From contig JALLOG010000014.1 in assembly GCA_027717645.1 (NCBI GenBank), positions 1 through 39,339 of the forward strand: a stretch of DNA of 39,339 nt, in the 5' to 3' direction. A model generated the notes under the pieces. It had not been told where the DNA came from, did not search any database, and saw only the letters and a list, made by a program, of their open reading frames with translations. Positions 15,736 through 24,089 of the stretch are shown here, in pieces. The translations under genes and the position numbers were made by a program. This stretch comes from Desulfobacterota bacterium AH_259_B03_O07 (GTDB lineage Bacteria; Desulfobacterota_D; UBA1144; Nemesobacterales; CSP1-2). How positions within the stretch are numbered: the first letter of the stretch is position 1; each line of letters opens with the position of its first letter.

Positions 15736-16554
15736 ATGGACAAGAACCAAAGGCCAATCGGGGTATTCGATTCGGGAATCGGGGGTCTCACGGTGCTGGG
15801 TGAGATTTTGAAGATCCTCCCTAATGAAAACTTTATATATTTAGGAGACACTGCAAGGGTTCCTTACGGCACAAAATCGAGTAAAACTGTAATTGCATAT
15901 TCCCAGAGCAATTCAAGATTCCTCCTATCAAAGGGAATAAAACTTTTAGTCGTAGCATGCAATACTGCTTCAGCAGTAGCCCTTCAAAGTTTGAGGTGGG
16001 ACTTTGATATACCAATAATTGGCGTAATTGAACCCGGAGCAAGAAGAGCCGTGAATACTACAAACACCGGAAAAGTAGGAGTGATTGGAACCCCATCAAC
16101 AATCAAAAGTAATGCATATCAAAAGGCTATAAAAAACATATCACCGGAAATAAAGGTATTTTCTATTTCCTGTCCACTATTTGTTCCACTTGCAGAAGAG
16201 GGTTGGACTGATGACGAGATAGCGGAGCTAACGGCAGAAAAATACCTAGATCCTCTAAAAAACCTCGGCATAGATGTCCTTATCCTTGGCTGTACACATT
16301 ATCCACTTCTTAAATCAATGATACAAAACGTCGTTGGGAAAGAGGTTACTCTAGTTGACTCTGCTGAAGAAACTGCCTTAGAAATACAAAGAACCTTGAT
16401 TGAGAATCATACTTCCAATGGAAATTCCACATCCGCCGAAAGAGAGTTTTATCTTACTGATGTATCGGATACATTTGTCAAAATAGCAGGTAATTTTCTT
16501 GGCGGGAATATAGAACGTATTCACCAGATAGATCTAAACAATGAAACCTATTAG
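15736..16554 (+). CDS. murI: glutamate racemase
   Basis: The 272-aa enzyme converts L- to D-glutamate for peptidoglycan. It has the N-terminal signature PIGVFDSGIGGLTVL and both catalytic cysteine motifs, VVACNTASA and LGCTHYPLL. Length is normal for the family. It lies 68 bp after radA in the same direction and is probably in the same transcription unit. It ends in convergence with etfA, with a hairpin repeat at 16580 between them. Confidence 0.97.
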   Translation: MDKNQRPIGVFDSGIGGLTVLGEILKILPNENFIYLGDTARVPYGTKSSKTVIAYSQSNSRFLLSKGIKLLVVACNTASAVALQSLRWDFDIPIIGVIEPGARRAVNTTNTGKVGVIGTPSTIKSNAYQKAIKNISPEIKVFSISCPLFVPLAEEGWTDDEIAELTAEKYLDPLKNLGIDVLILGCTHYPLLKSMIQNVVGKEVTLVDSAEETALEIQRTLIENHTSNGNSTSAEREFYLTDVSDTFVKIAGNFLGGNIERIHQIDLNNETY

Positions 16555-16579
16555 AACTAGATAGGAATTTAATGAAACT

Positions 16580-16615
16580 CCCTGCAGCAAGCTACAGGGA
16601 ATTCGCTAGTTAAAT
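16580..16615 (+). repeat. CCCTGCAG-CAAG-CTACAGGG hairpin repeat
   Basis: The 20-nt hairpin at 16580-16599 has an 8-bp stem with one mismatch and a CAAG loop. It sits in the 94-bp gap between convergent murI and etfA, where it could act as a bidirectional terminator. It belongs to the same family as the hairpins at 10763 and 19004. Confidence 0.6.
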
Positions 16616-16648
16616 CTGATTGCCCTTTAGGTTCATAAATTTATGCGT

Positions 16649-17641
16649 TTAATCTTGAAGAAGTTTTTTTACTTCGTCAGTAAGGGGTGGCAGTAATTCA
16701 AATAAATCTCCACAAATTCCATAATCACATTTCTTAAAGATAGGAGCATCAGGATCCTTGTTAATTGCAACAATCACTTTGGATGAACCCATTCCTGAAA
16801 AATGCTGAATAGCCCCGGAAATAGCAACAGCAACATAAAGATTAGGTGATACGGCTTTACCAGTTTGTCCAACCTGCATGTCGTAAGGACAATAACCTGC
16901 ATCGACCGCCGCACGAGTAGCACCAGGTGCCGCATCGAACGCTTCAGCAAGTTCATAAATATACTTAAAGTTTTCCTCACTCCCCAAACCTCGACCACCT
17001 GATACCACCCTATCGGCCTCAGTAAGAGGAGGAAGATCGGATTTCTTGGCCTTTATTTCTACAACGTTAGTCCAAATGTCTTCAGAATTAAAATCTACCG
17101 ACTCATTTACTATCTCAGGATCCTTCTGGTCTTCTTCTGGTTTGAATGAATTGGGTCTAACAGTTGTCATCATAGGCTTATGGTCAAGAAACTCTTGAGT
17201 ACTAATAACCTTACTCGAATGTGAATAGCGTTGTATTTTTAATCTGTTATCATCTGTGAGATCAAGATCAATTGAGTCCATTGTCAATCCAGCCTGCACT
17301 CTGCCAGCAACTCTTGGAAGATAATCTTCAGCAAGATTAGTGTTTCCGGCTATTACAATATAAGGCTCATACTTTTTAATTAAATCTGCAAGTGCTTTGG
17401 TGTAACCATCCGGATTGGAATCTTTTAATAGCTCGTTATCTACGACATAAACCTTTTCTGCCCCATATTTACCTAACTCTGGTGCAAGATTCGAAACACC
17501 AGAACCGAGAAGAACACCACAGAGATTTCCACCAATTTTACCAACGAGTTTTCTCCTCGCTTCTGACAAAGCTTCAAACGTGACCTTTCTAATCGAACCG
17601 TCTAATTTTAGATCTGCTACTACCCATACCTCGTTACTCAT
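16649..17641 (-). CDS. etfA: electron transfer flavoprotein, alpha subunit
   Basis: The 330-aa FAD-binding subunit of ETF forms a heterodimer with EtfB and shuttles electrons between acyl-CoA-type dehydrogenases and the membrane quinone pool. The C-terminal FAD domain is clear: VSGGRGLGSEENF, GATRAAVDAG, QVGQTGKAVSPNLYVAVAIS, GAIQHFSGM and VAINKDPDAPIF. The N-terminal domain carries VWVVADL and an adenine-site fold typical of the family. It starts 29 bp after etfB with a GAGGTC site. No acyl-CoA dehydrogenase is in the window. Confidence 0.97.
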   Translation of the reverse strand: MSNEVWVVADLKLDGSIRKVTFEALSEARRKLVGKIGGNLCGVLLGSGVSNLAPELGKYGAEKVYVVDNELLKDSNPDGYTKALADLIKKYEPYIVIAGNTNLAEDYLPRVAGRVQAGLTMDSIDLDLTDDNRLKIQRYSHSSKVISTQEFLDHKPMMTTVRPNSFKPEEDQKDPEIVNESVDFNSEDIWTNVVEIKAKKSDLPPLTEADRVVSGGRGLGSEENFKYIYELAEAFDAAPGATRAAVDAGYCPYDMQVGQTGKAVSPNLYVAVAISGAIQHFSGMGSSKVIVAINKDPDAPIFKKCDYGICGDLFELLPPLTDEVKKLLQD

Positions 17642-17670
17642 TTTGACCTCCTACATCCATAGATTTGGAA

Positions 17671-18510
17671 TTAAACAACCTTGGCCTCTTCTCTTAGAAG
17701 CTTTATAAGTTCATGCGTTGATTCTATAATTTCATCTCCCTTTACAGCTGGGTTATCCTTTCCCGTTATTACCTTTAATTTTCTCTCTATCTGAGGAACC
17801 TTAATACTTGTCGTTTTAACCCGTGCACCATCTTTACCAAGCGATTCTCTGGATAAACCTAGTGCCTCCAAGTTTATATCGTCTACCAAGACCTCTTTTA
17901 GTGGTTTCTTCTTAGCCTTCATAATCCCGGGTAGGGAAGCGTATCTTGGCTCATTCATGGCATCAGGGCAGGTTATTAGGGCTGGCATTGGAACATCAAC
18001 TATAACGTGCCCCCCGTCTATTTCCTTCTGACACGTAACCCTCTTTTGATCTGGATCAATCCTAACAACCTTGCTTACCAGGGCAACATGTGGAATCCCT
18101 AATTCTTCAGCTATATGTATTCCTACCTGCACTGATTCATCGTCAATAATCTTAAAACCGGTGAAGATTAGATCATATTCTCCCAGGTTCTTTATCTCAT
18201 TTGCAATTATCTTCCCAACGACATAATTATCAGAAAACGCAAAATTGTCGTCCTCTATATGAACAGAACTGTCAGCGCCCATCGCAAGTCCAGTCCTAAG
18301 AGCCTCCCTACATCTAGCAGGACCCATAGTAACCAGAACAACTTCTCCTCCAAACTGTTCTTTAGTTCTCAATGCCTCTTCTACAGCAAATTCATCATAT
18401 GGATTTAAAACCCATTTCATTGACGTTGTATCTATTGTATCACCGCTTGACGCAACACTTATTTTTGCCTCAGTGTCTTGAGTTTGACTTACTATGACTA
18501 TTATTTTCAG
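17671..18510 (-). CDS. etfB: electron transfer flavoprotein, beta subunit (CTG start)
   Basis: The AMP-binding subunit is 279 aa if started at CTG 18510. An ATG at 18420 (MKWVLNPYDEFAVEEAL) would drop the first 30 residues, yet those codons encode the expected N-terminus: KIIVIVSQTQDTEAKISV and then SGDTIDTTSMKW, matching the family pattern of a KxxVxVK..PDTEAKI strand and a DG..ID... loop. The only plausible initiator is CTG, placed 8 nt after a perfect AAGGAGGT. The family signature around MPALITCPDAMNEPRY is present. It is co-transcribed with etfA. Confidence 0.92.
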   Translation of the reverse strand: MKIIVIVSQTQDTEAKISVASSGDTIDTTSMKWVLNPYDEFAVEEALRTKEQFGGEVVLVTMGPARCREALRTGLAMGADSSVHIEDDNFAFSDNYVVGKIIANEIKNLGEYDLIFTGFKIIDDESVQVGIHIAEELGIPHVALVSKVVRIDPDQKRVTCQKEIDGGHVIVDVPMPALITCPDAMNEPRYASLPGIMKAKKKPLKEVLVDDINLEALGLSRESLGKDGARVKTTSIKVPQIERKLKVITGKDNPAVKGDEIIESTHELIKLLREEAKVV

Positions 18511-19142
18511 GGCTCTAGACCTCCTTAAATTTTTTTGGAAGGTGATTGTTTAGAATCGAGAAAAAATGATCTACCCCTATAAATCTTAAAGTAAGAATAA
18601 TTTTAGCATCCATTTTGAGCTTTTCAACAAGTAAACATACCCTTATACATTAGCTTAGATGACTCATCTTCTTACGGTTAATTAGATTCAAAAATAACGA
18701 ATAAAATACTTCAACGACCATGTTATATAAGGTTCCCAACCTTATAAAAATGGACTTATACTTCGCTATCTAGGGGCTATTAGAATAATAATCCAACTTA
18801 TTTTGTCAAATTACGTTTTATTTTTACAGAATATACTCAATAGGAATATAACCCTTTTTTTAGTGATAGCGAATATAATTTATAAATTTTATATCTATGA
18901 GAAATTATTGAGGATGAAAGATAATCCATGACTCATGACTGTACAATATTTCGTTATAGTAAAAATTTTTCCGTCAGGGATAATATACCAGCTGAACGAA
19001 GCCCCCTGTAGAAAGCTATAGAGAATTATCAATTTAAATCTATAATTTATTCCGTCGGTGCTAATAATAGGGAGATAATTCCTGTACTTCAATATTCATG
19101 TCTAAAGGGCATAAGAGCACTCTCGAAAAGGAAGGTATAAAA
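18511..19142. other. long intergenic region between etfB and LOG gene
   Basis: The region is AT-rich. It holds a perfect 9-bp hairpin TATAAGGTT-CCC-AACCTTATA (18726-18746) and a hairpin repeat (19004-19023) followed by AATTATCAATTTAAA. Minus-strand frames here are low-complexity and not convincing. I see no gene. Confidence 0.55.
19004..19038 (+). repeat. CCCTGTAG-AAAG-CTATAGAG hairpin repeat
   Basis: The hairpin at 19004-19023 is followed by AATTATCAATTTAAA, exactly as at 10780-10797. Confidence 0.6.
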
Positions 19143-19937
19143 ATGTTAAAAAACGTCAATAAAAAATTGGGAAACTCTAAGATCTCAACTGACAGAAATA
19201 CGTCCGTATCTTTTTTAGAAGATCGCTTATTTATCGAAGGGCCGCATTCTAGAATTCGGGAATTATGGTTCGTTATTAAGGTGATGATAGAGTTTATAAA
19301 GGGATTTCGAAAACTTCACTTCTGTGGACCCTGTGTGACCGTCTTTGGTTCAGCACGCCTAGATGAAGATCATCACTCCTATCAACTCGCCCGTTCATTG
19401 GGTCAAAACCTTGCTAAAACAGGTCTTACCGTCATGACAGGAGGAGGGCTTGGAATCATGGAGGCAGCCAATCGTGGGGCGAAAGAGGTAGGAGGTCGAT
19501 CCGTAGGTTGTGACATTGTTCTACCTGAGAAACAGAAACCCAACAATTACTTAGATTGTTTCGTCACCTTTAATTATTTCTTTGTTCGAAAGGTTTTACT
19601 ATTTAAATATTCCTATGCATTTGTTGTAATGCCTGGGGGCGTTGGAACAATGGATGAATTATTTGAGGCAATAACACTTATCCAAACCAAAAAAATACTT
19701 AGTTTTCCAGTTGTTCTCATAGGAAAAGAATATTTTGAGCCACTAATTGAGTTTCTAAAAGGTATGGTAGAAGAGGGAACAATTGATGCTTCAGACCTTG
19801 ATCTTATTCTTCTTACCGATTCTGTAGATGAAGCTATACGCCATATTCAAAAACATGCCGTAGAGAAATTTGGCTTGAATCTGAGAAAAATACCTACACC
19901 ATCCATACTTCTCGGTGAAGAAAATCCTTTATCATAA
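19143..19937 (+). CDS. LOG-family protein (TIGR00730-like nucleotide 5'-monophosphate hydrolase)
   Basis: The 264-aa Rossmann protein has the LOG signatures MTGGGLGIMEAANRGAKE and MPGGVGTMDELFEA. Members remove ribose 5'-phosphate from cytokinin nucleotides or other nucleoside monophosphates. I start at ATG 19143 because GGAAGG lies 7 nt upstream, whereas the frame's earlier ATG at 19098 has no ribosome binding site and adds a polar stretch. An N-terminal extension of about 70 residues precedes the core. It is followed 69 bp later by a transporter in the same direction. Confidence 0.9.
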   Translation: MLKNVNKKLGNSKISTDRNTSVSFLEDRLFIEGPHSRIRELWFVIKVMIEFIKGFRKLHFCGPCVTVFGSARLDEDHHSYQLARSLGQNLAKTGLTVMTGGGLGIMEAANRGAKEVGGRSVGCDIVLPEKQKPNNYLDCFVTFNYFFVRKVLLFKYSYAFVVMPGGVGTMDELFEAITLIQTKKILSFPVVLIGKEYFEPLIEFLKGMVEEGTIDASDLDLILLTDSVDEAIRHIQKHAVEKFGLNLRKIPTPSILLGEENPLS

Positions 19938-20006
19938 ATCGCAATCTATTTGCGATAATATCGGTGATATTTTTTAAAAAATTTCATCAGAAAGAAAGAA
20001 CCAAAG

Positions 20007-20882
20007 ATGAAAATTTCTGGAATAGATCTAGCCCTACTTACCTTCGCCATTATTACTTGGGGATATTCCTGGGTGCTTATGAAACTGGGACTTCAATATG
20101 CTGAACCCTTGACCTTCGCAACTTGGCGTTGTGCTATCGGTGGCTTAGCCATGATCCCAATTTTATACATGAAGGCTGCTTCGCTGCTTAAGGGAAGAAA
20201 ATGGTTTGACTATATTATGGTCGGTTTATTTCAGACTACTGCGATGTTTGGCTTCATGTTGTACGGAATGAAATTCGTAACAGCCGGGAAATCCGCTGTT
20301 TTATTGTACACAATGTCTATTTGGACGAGTCTTCTTGTCCACTTCTATCTAAAGGAGAGGCTTAATGTCTCACAGTGGTTGGGGGTTTTAAGTGGGTGTG
20401 TAGGCATTCTTTTCATGCTTGGCTGGGATACCCTAATAAACCAAAACAAGGAAATTATATTTGGTGAAGTACTGATACTCATTGGTGCAATATCATGGGC
20501 CCTAGCCAATATATGGGTCAAAAAAAATATGAATTCCGAAGACGTTTATGTCGTCAGTGGTTTACAGCTATTAATTGGAGCCGCAGGACTTGGATTATTA
20601 ACCATTCCAACTGAAGGAATTCTAAATTTTGAATGGACACCCCATTCTATCTACATATTACTTTTCACGGCAATTATCTCTTCTGCAATTGACTTTACCA
20701 TTTGGTTTTATTTGCTAAAAAAAATAAACATAAATACCGCTACCTTCTCTTCAATGCTTGTTCCAGTCTTTGGTTTGATATTTGATTGGATGGTACTGGG
20801 GACAAAGCTAGACCCTGGTATCGTCGTAGGCGGATTATTGATTCTATCTGGTATCTATCAGGTCTCCAGAGAAAAATCCTAA
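20007..20882 (+). CDS. EamA/DMT-family transporter
   Basis: The 291-aa membrane protein has about ten hydrophobic segments in two EamA halves. The first half starts DLALLTFAIITWGYSWVLMK and the second GEVLILIGAISWALANIWVK, with the characteristic W near each repeat start. Members export amino acids and metabolites or import nucleotide sugars; the substrate is not evident. GAAAGAAAG precedes the ATG. Confidence 0.9.
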   Translation: MKISGIDLALLTFAIITWGYSWVLMKLGLQYAEPLTFATWRCAIGGLAMIPILYMKAASLLKGRKWFDYIMVGLFQTTAMFGFMLYGMKFVTAGKSAVLLYTMSIWTSLLVHFYLKERLNVSQWLGVLSGCVGILFMLGWDTLINQNKEIIFGEVLILIGAISWALANIWVKKNMNSEDVYVVSGLQLLIGAAGLGLLTIPTEGILNFEWTPHSIYILLFTAIISSAIDFTIWFYLLKKININTATFSSMLVPVFGLIFDWMVLGTKLDPGIVVGGLLILSGIYQVSREKS

Positions 20883-21032
20883 ACACTCCTAGGTTTTAAG
20901 CTTCTCCTCAATTAATCACCATAACCTACACAAATTTAAAGGATCTTTGCTAATGTTTCTCTATAATGCCTGTATTACTGGTCTATTTAGATATTTAAAA
21001 CTACCAAACCTTAGTCAATTTTGGTGAAATGA

Positions 21033-21165
21033 ATCTTCCTTCAGCAGGCTGCAGGGTATCTTCAAATTTAAAGAAAGTCCTGGAAGTCGCTGCGAGGGAG
21101 AGAAACAACCGAAGGAATCCCCATCGTTAGCGGGAGATCGCTTCGCTGCATTCGCGATTGGAGAT
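21033..21165 (+). repeat. dispersed repeat with hairpin end, copy 2
   Basis: It aligns with 10634-10750 through CTTCCTTCAGCAGGCTGCAGGG (hairpin at 21038-21056), TTCAAATTTAAAGAAA, GAAGTC, TGCGA, CAACCGA and AATCC. Confidence 0.6.
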
Positions 21166-21340
21166 GTTACGTGATTTGTGGACAGAATTTGTAAATTTTA
21201 AATTATTTTACTTTTCATTAATTCCTTTATTACCTGGCCTTCCAAAAATTGCGTTAAGAAAATCAGAAACGAAGACGTGAAAAAAAGTTTGCGGGTTGGG
21301 GTTGAATCCAAATTTTTTAGTCGGAGTGTATAATTTTTAG

Positions 21341-21413
21341 CTAAATTTTTGGGCAGCCTTGATTTTTGTTACTCGTTTCATGCTGAGTTTATCGAAGTAT
21401 GTATCAAGACAAA
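21341..21413 (-). repeat. CTTGATACA-type dispersed repeat, copy 2
   Basis: The reverse complement carries TGTCTTGATACA, then AGTAACAAAAATCAAGGCT and CCAAAAATTTAG, as at 9709-9757. A CGATAAACTCAGCATGAAAC segment is inserted in the loop. Confidence 0.5.
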
Positions 21414-21535
21414 GAAAATAAAATATGAAACGATGGATCCCCGCTTCAAACACTCGAGGATGACGGATGAGTTCCGAACTTGGTTCGGAGTCTATGTGCA
21501 GGACTAAAGTCCTCCTATACAATCATAAAATAAAA

Positions 21536-21588
21536 GTAGGAGCACCATCGTGGTGCGAAATATATTCGCAGCTAGAAGCTGCTCCTAC
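21536..21588. repeat. REP-like inverted pair with GTAGGAGC ends
   Basis: GTAGGAGCACCATCGTGGTG (21536 on) and GCAGCTAGAAGCTGCTCCTAC (to 21588) are inverted. Each has its own hairpin (GCACCA-TCG-TGGTGC and GCAGCT-AGA-AGCTGC), and their GTAGGAGC/GCTCCTAC ends are complementary, which gives a compound hairpin typical of REP/BIME elements. Confidence 0.65.
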
Positions 21589-21682
21589 ATCACAAAAAGT
21601 TCGCGATGACACTTGTGGGACCAGCCATTGCAATGACAGGGGCAACCCTTTAGCAAACTAAGGGGATTATCAAGTTAAAACC

Positions 21683-22300
21683 CTAAAGAATTAACAACTG
21701 GCTCAACAACCTCCTAACAAGCAAGTTATCTGTAGCGGTTTCAAGTATTTTCCTTATCGACGAAACACAATCCCTGATGACATCGATATCAGGTCTAGGC
21801 AAGGATATCTGTACCTTTATAGTGATTGATTCCGCCCTTAGTTTAGATTTGAGTTCAGGCTCAAGATGTAATTTATCAATTGATTCCATAATCGTTCCAA
21901 CAGATTTCGTCAATTCATTATACTTAACTGAACTTATTGTTTCATCCAGAGCTCTTTTTGATCCCTTTTCAAAAGCGCTAAACCGCCCCGCTGTGCCTAC
22001 ACCCACATCTTCAATTATTGGCGGGAAATAGCGGGTAGGCATCGTTGGATTTAACTCTGCCTCTTCAATAGCACTTATACCCTTATCTGTGATTGAAATT
22101 TTATCTTCATTTAAATAGATAATTCCAAGACCCTCTTTATCGAGATAGTTTAGAACCTCATTGGTTTCATCAATTTCCAAACCCAATTCGCTTCCGAGCC
22201 TTTGCAACCCGTTGATTGGATTGAGTACATGAGCACCTGAAGTCGCATACAACTGACTCAGGTAGCCATAGCTTTTTAACTTAATTTCATCTTCAGTCAT
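21683..22300 (-). CDS. hypothetical protein with winged-helix-like N-terminus
   Basis: I do not recognise this 205-aa soluble protein. The first 75 residues suggest a winged helix: helices around EIKLKSYGYLSQLYATSG and LQRLGSELGLEIDETNEVL, then a hairpin GLGIIYLNEDKISITDKG. The C-terminal half is helical and charged, with no catalytic motif. It could be a DNA-binding regulator, but there is no ligand domain to support that. The gene ends right beside the hairpin at 21647, and its last residues are simple (SQLLIL). A 130-bp gap separates it from the downstream end of the ABC operon on the same strand. Confidence 0.6.
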   Translation of the reverse strand: MTEDEIKLKSYGYLSQLYATSGAHVLNPINGLQRLGSELGLEIDETNEVLNYLDKEGLGIIYLNEDKISITDKGISAIEEAELNPTMPTRYFPPIIEDVGVGTAGRFSAFEKGSKRALDETISSVKYNELTKSVGTIMESIDKLHLEPELKSKLRAESITIKVQISLPRPDIDVIRDCVSSIRKILETATDNLLVRRLLSQLLIL

Positions 22301-22430
22301 TACTTTAAAATCATGAATAAAAGGAGTAACTCGATGTAATATAAGTAATACTTCTAACTATACTATCTATATCTAAGATATTTAAATTTTATTTGTCAGG
22401 CAAAAGTTTTAAATATTCTTAATTTTCAAA

Positions 22431-23249
22431 CTACCGCAATCTGCGTCGGATGGCAACACTAATTTGTTCAACAAGTACTACCATTATCAGAACCACTACT
22501 GTAAGGGTAGCAACTTTTTCATACTGAAATGCACGAATATAGAGCAAAATGTAAAAACCTATACCACCGGCACCTACAAGACCAAGAACCAATGTTTCGC
22601 GAAGGTTCAACTCAAATCTAAATAGTGTGTCTCTAGCCAAATCTGGACCAACCTGAGTCAAGATACCGAAGCGAACCCTCTGCGAGAGATTCGCACCCGC
22701 ACTGTCCAGCGCCTCCAATGGGCCTTGCCTAGCATTTTCAATTGCCTCGGCATAGAATTTTCCCAACATGCCCGTAGAGTGGAGGGCAATCGCCAAAACC
22801 CCTGGAAAAGGACCTAATCCAACGGTGCTTACAAACATAAGAGCTAATAAAATTACGGGGATCCCCCTTAGTATGGCCAGAAACCATTTTGTAGGTTGGC
22901 TTAACCATCTTGGGGATATGTTCTCAGCGGCTAACATCCCAAGGATAAAAGAAGCCAGTGCACTCATAAAGGTTCCAAAAATTGCAATTTGAACAGTCTC
23001 GCCGGTAGAAACAACTACTGTTTTGGCAACTGTCATATCTGGTGGAACCATTCGGCTGAGGAAATCAGCCATGCGGGGCAGACTGTTTATAAGCTTCTTA
23101 ATATCAAAATCTGTGCCGGTCCATGCCCAGGCAATCACGACTACCAACACTAAGATCAAGCCCGCTCGCCAAAGGCTTTCTACAATTCTAGGACGCGGTA
23201 GTGCTATACCTGGTGAATTACCTTCAATGGGAAGGATCTTTTTTGGCAT
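22431..23249 (-). CDS. PhnE-type ABC transporter permease
   Basis: The 272-aa inner-membrane permease belongs to the phosphonate-type family (PhnE). It has a first TM segment near LILVVVIAWAWTG, a central TM block (MSALASFILGMLAAENI, LAILRGIPVILLALMFVSTV) and a final block with GLVGAGGIGFYI. The coupling region SAGANLSQRVRFGILTQVGP precedes the final block. I start at ATG 23249 (MPKKILPIEG); the frame opens further to a TTG at 23288, but neither has a strong ribosome binding site. It overlaps the ATPase gene by 26 bp. It is the last gene of the operon. Confidence 0.88.
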   Translation of the reverse strand: MPKKILPIEGNSPGIALPRPRIVESLWRAGLILVLVVVIAWAWTGTDFDIKKLINSLPRMADFLSRMVPPDMTVAKTVVVSTGETVQIAIFGTFMSALASFILGMLAAENISPRWLSQPTKWFLAILRGIPVILLALMFVSTVGLGPFPGVLAIALHSTGMLGKFYAEAIENARQGPLEALDSAGANLSQRVRFGILTQVGPDLARDTLFRFELNLRETLVLGLVGAGGIGFYILLYIRAFQYEKVATLTVVVLIMVVLVEQISVAIRRRLR

Positions 23250-24075
23250 TTGAATTGAATATAAGAGGTGGTTTAACTTCGGGCTCAAAAATTGTTCTCA
23301 AATCATTGCTATTTAACAGGTGTGACGCGTTGTCATATACAACCCTGCCATTTCGCAAACCAATAATTCGGTCAGCATAACGTTGGGCTAATTGGGATTG
23401 GTGTACATTCATTATTAGAGTGACGTTATACCTCTGACTTACATTCGATAGTAATCCTAAAATATCATCCGCTAATGCTGGATCAAGATTACTGATAGGT
23501 TCGTCAGCCAAGATTATTTCTGCTTCCTGAGCCAGGACTCTAGCAATAGCAACTCGCTGCATCTGGCCACCGCTGAGGTTATCCGCTCTCTGGCCAATTT
23601 GATCTTCGAGATTTACTTCAGTTATTGCTTTCCTCGCAGCTTTTTTGTCTTTTTGTGGAAACCATCCAAAGAGACTCAACAGAGGATTTACCCTGCCCAA
23701 CCTACCCCACAAAACATTCTCTAATACAGTAGCACGATCAATTAAATTGAAATGTTGAAAAATAAAACCTATTCGACGATTCAAGCTTTTAGGGCGATTT
23801 GATGTAACGCCGTTGTTGTATCCCAAAATTTTTAAATCTCCTGAATCAGGTTGAACATAGCCATTAATCAAGCGTAAAAGCGTTGTTTTACCGGCACCAC
23901 TAGGACCGATGACTGCAACCCGTTCACCCCTGTTGATAACCAAATGTTCTATGTCCAAAACTGGCGGGGCTGACCGATTATAGTGAAACCTTACTTCATC
24001 CATAGAAATTACGCTATTTGCCTCTCCGCTCTGAACACTATGAATTTTTCGTTTCAGCTCAACACTTAATTCCAT
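23224..24075 (-). CDS. PhnC-type ABC transporter ATP-binding protein
   Basis: The 283-aa ATPase has Walker A GPSGAGKTT (57-65), a Q-loop FIFQHFNLI, signature LSGGQMQRVAIAR, Walker B IILADEP and D-loop SNLDP, and the H-loop MNVHQSQLA. These match PhnC-type importers. An unusual N-terminal extension of about 22 residues precedes the nucleotide-binding fold. GGGAGAAGGAA precedes the ATG, 14 bp after the binding-protein gene. It powers the adjacent permease. Confidence 0.93.
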   Translation of the reverse strand: MELSVELKRKIHSVQSGEANSVISMDEVRFHYNRSAPPVLDIEHLVINRGERVAVIGPSGAGKTTLLRLINGYVQPDSGDLKILGYNNGVTSNRPKSLNRRIGFIFQHFNLIDRATVLENVLWGRLGRVNPLLSLFGWFPQKDKKAARKAITEVNLEDQIGQRADNLSGGQMQRVAIARVLAQEAEIILADEPISNLDPALADDILGLLSNVSQRYNVTLIMNVHQSQLAQRYADRIIGLRNGRVVYDNASHLLNSNDLRTIFEPEVKPPLIFNSNAKKDPSH

Positions 24076-24089
24076 TTCCTTCTCCCTCT

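Larger units (their letters stand above)
20883..21682. other. 800-bp gene-free region packed with hairpin repeats
   Basis: There is no credible ORF. It contains repeat copy 2 (21033-21165), the CTTGATACA-type repeat (21341-21413), and hairpins TCCGAAC-TTG-GTTCGGA (21473-21489), GGACT-AA-AGTCC (21501-21512), a REP-like GTAGGAGC pair (21536-21588) and a terminal hairpin (21647-21665). Confidence 0.7.

Noticed and set aside
18895-19092. 65-codon minus-strand ORF upstream of the LOG gene
   Set aside because: Low-complexity sequence overlapping a hairpin repeat, no ribosome binding site or domain.
21536-21588. CRISPR-like repeat pair
   Set aside because: Only two inverted units with internal hairpins and no direct repeat-spacer pattern; REP-like instead. 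No CRISPR array was found in the window.
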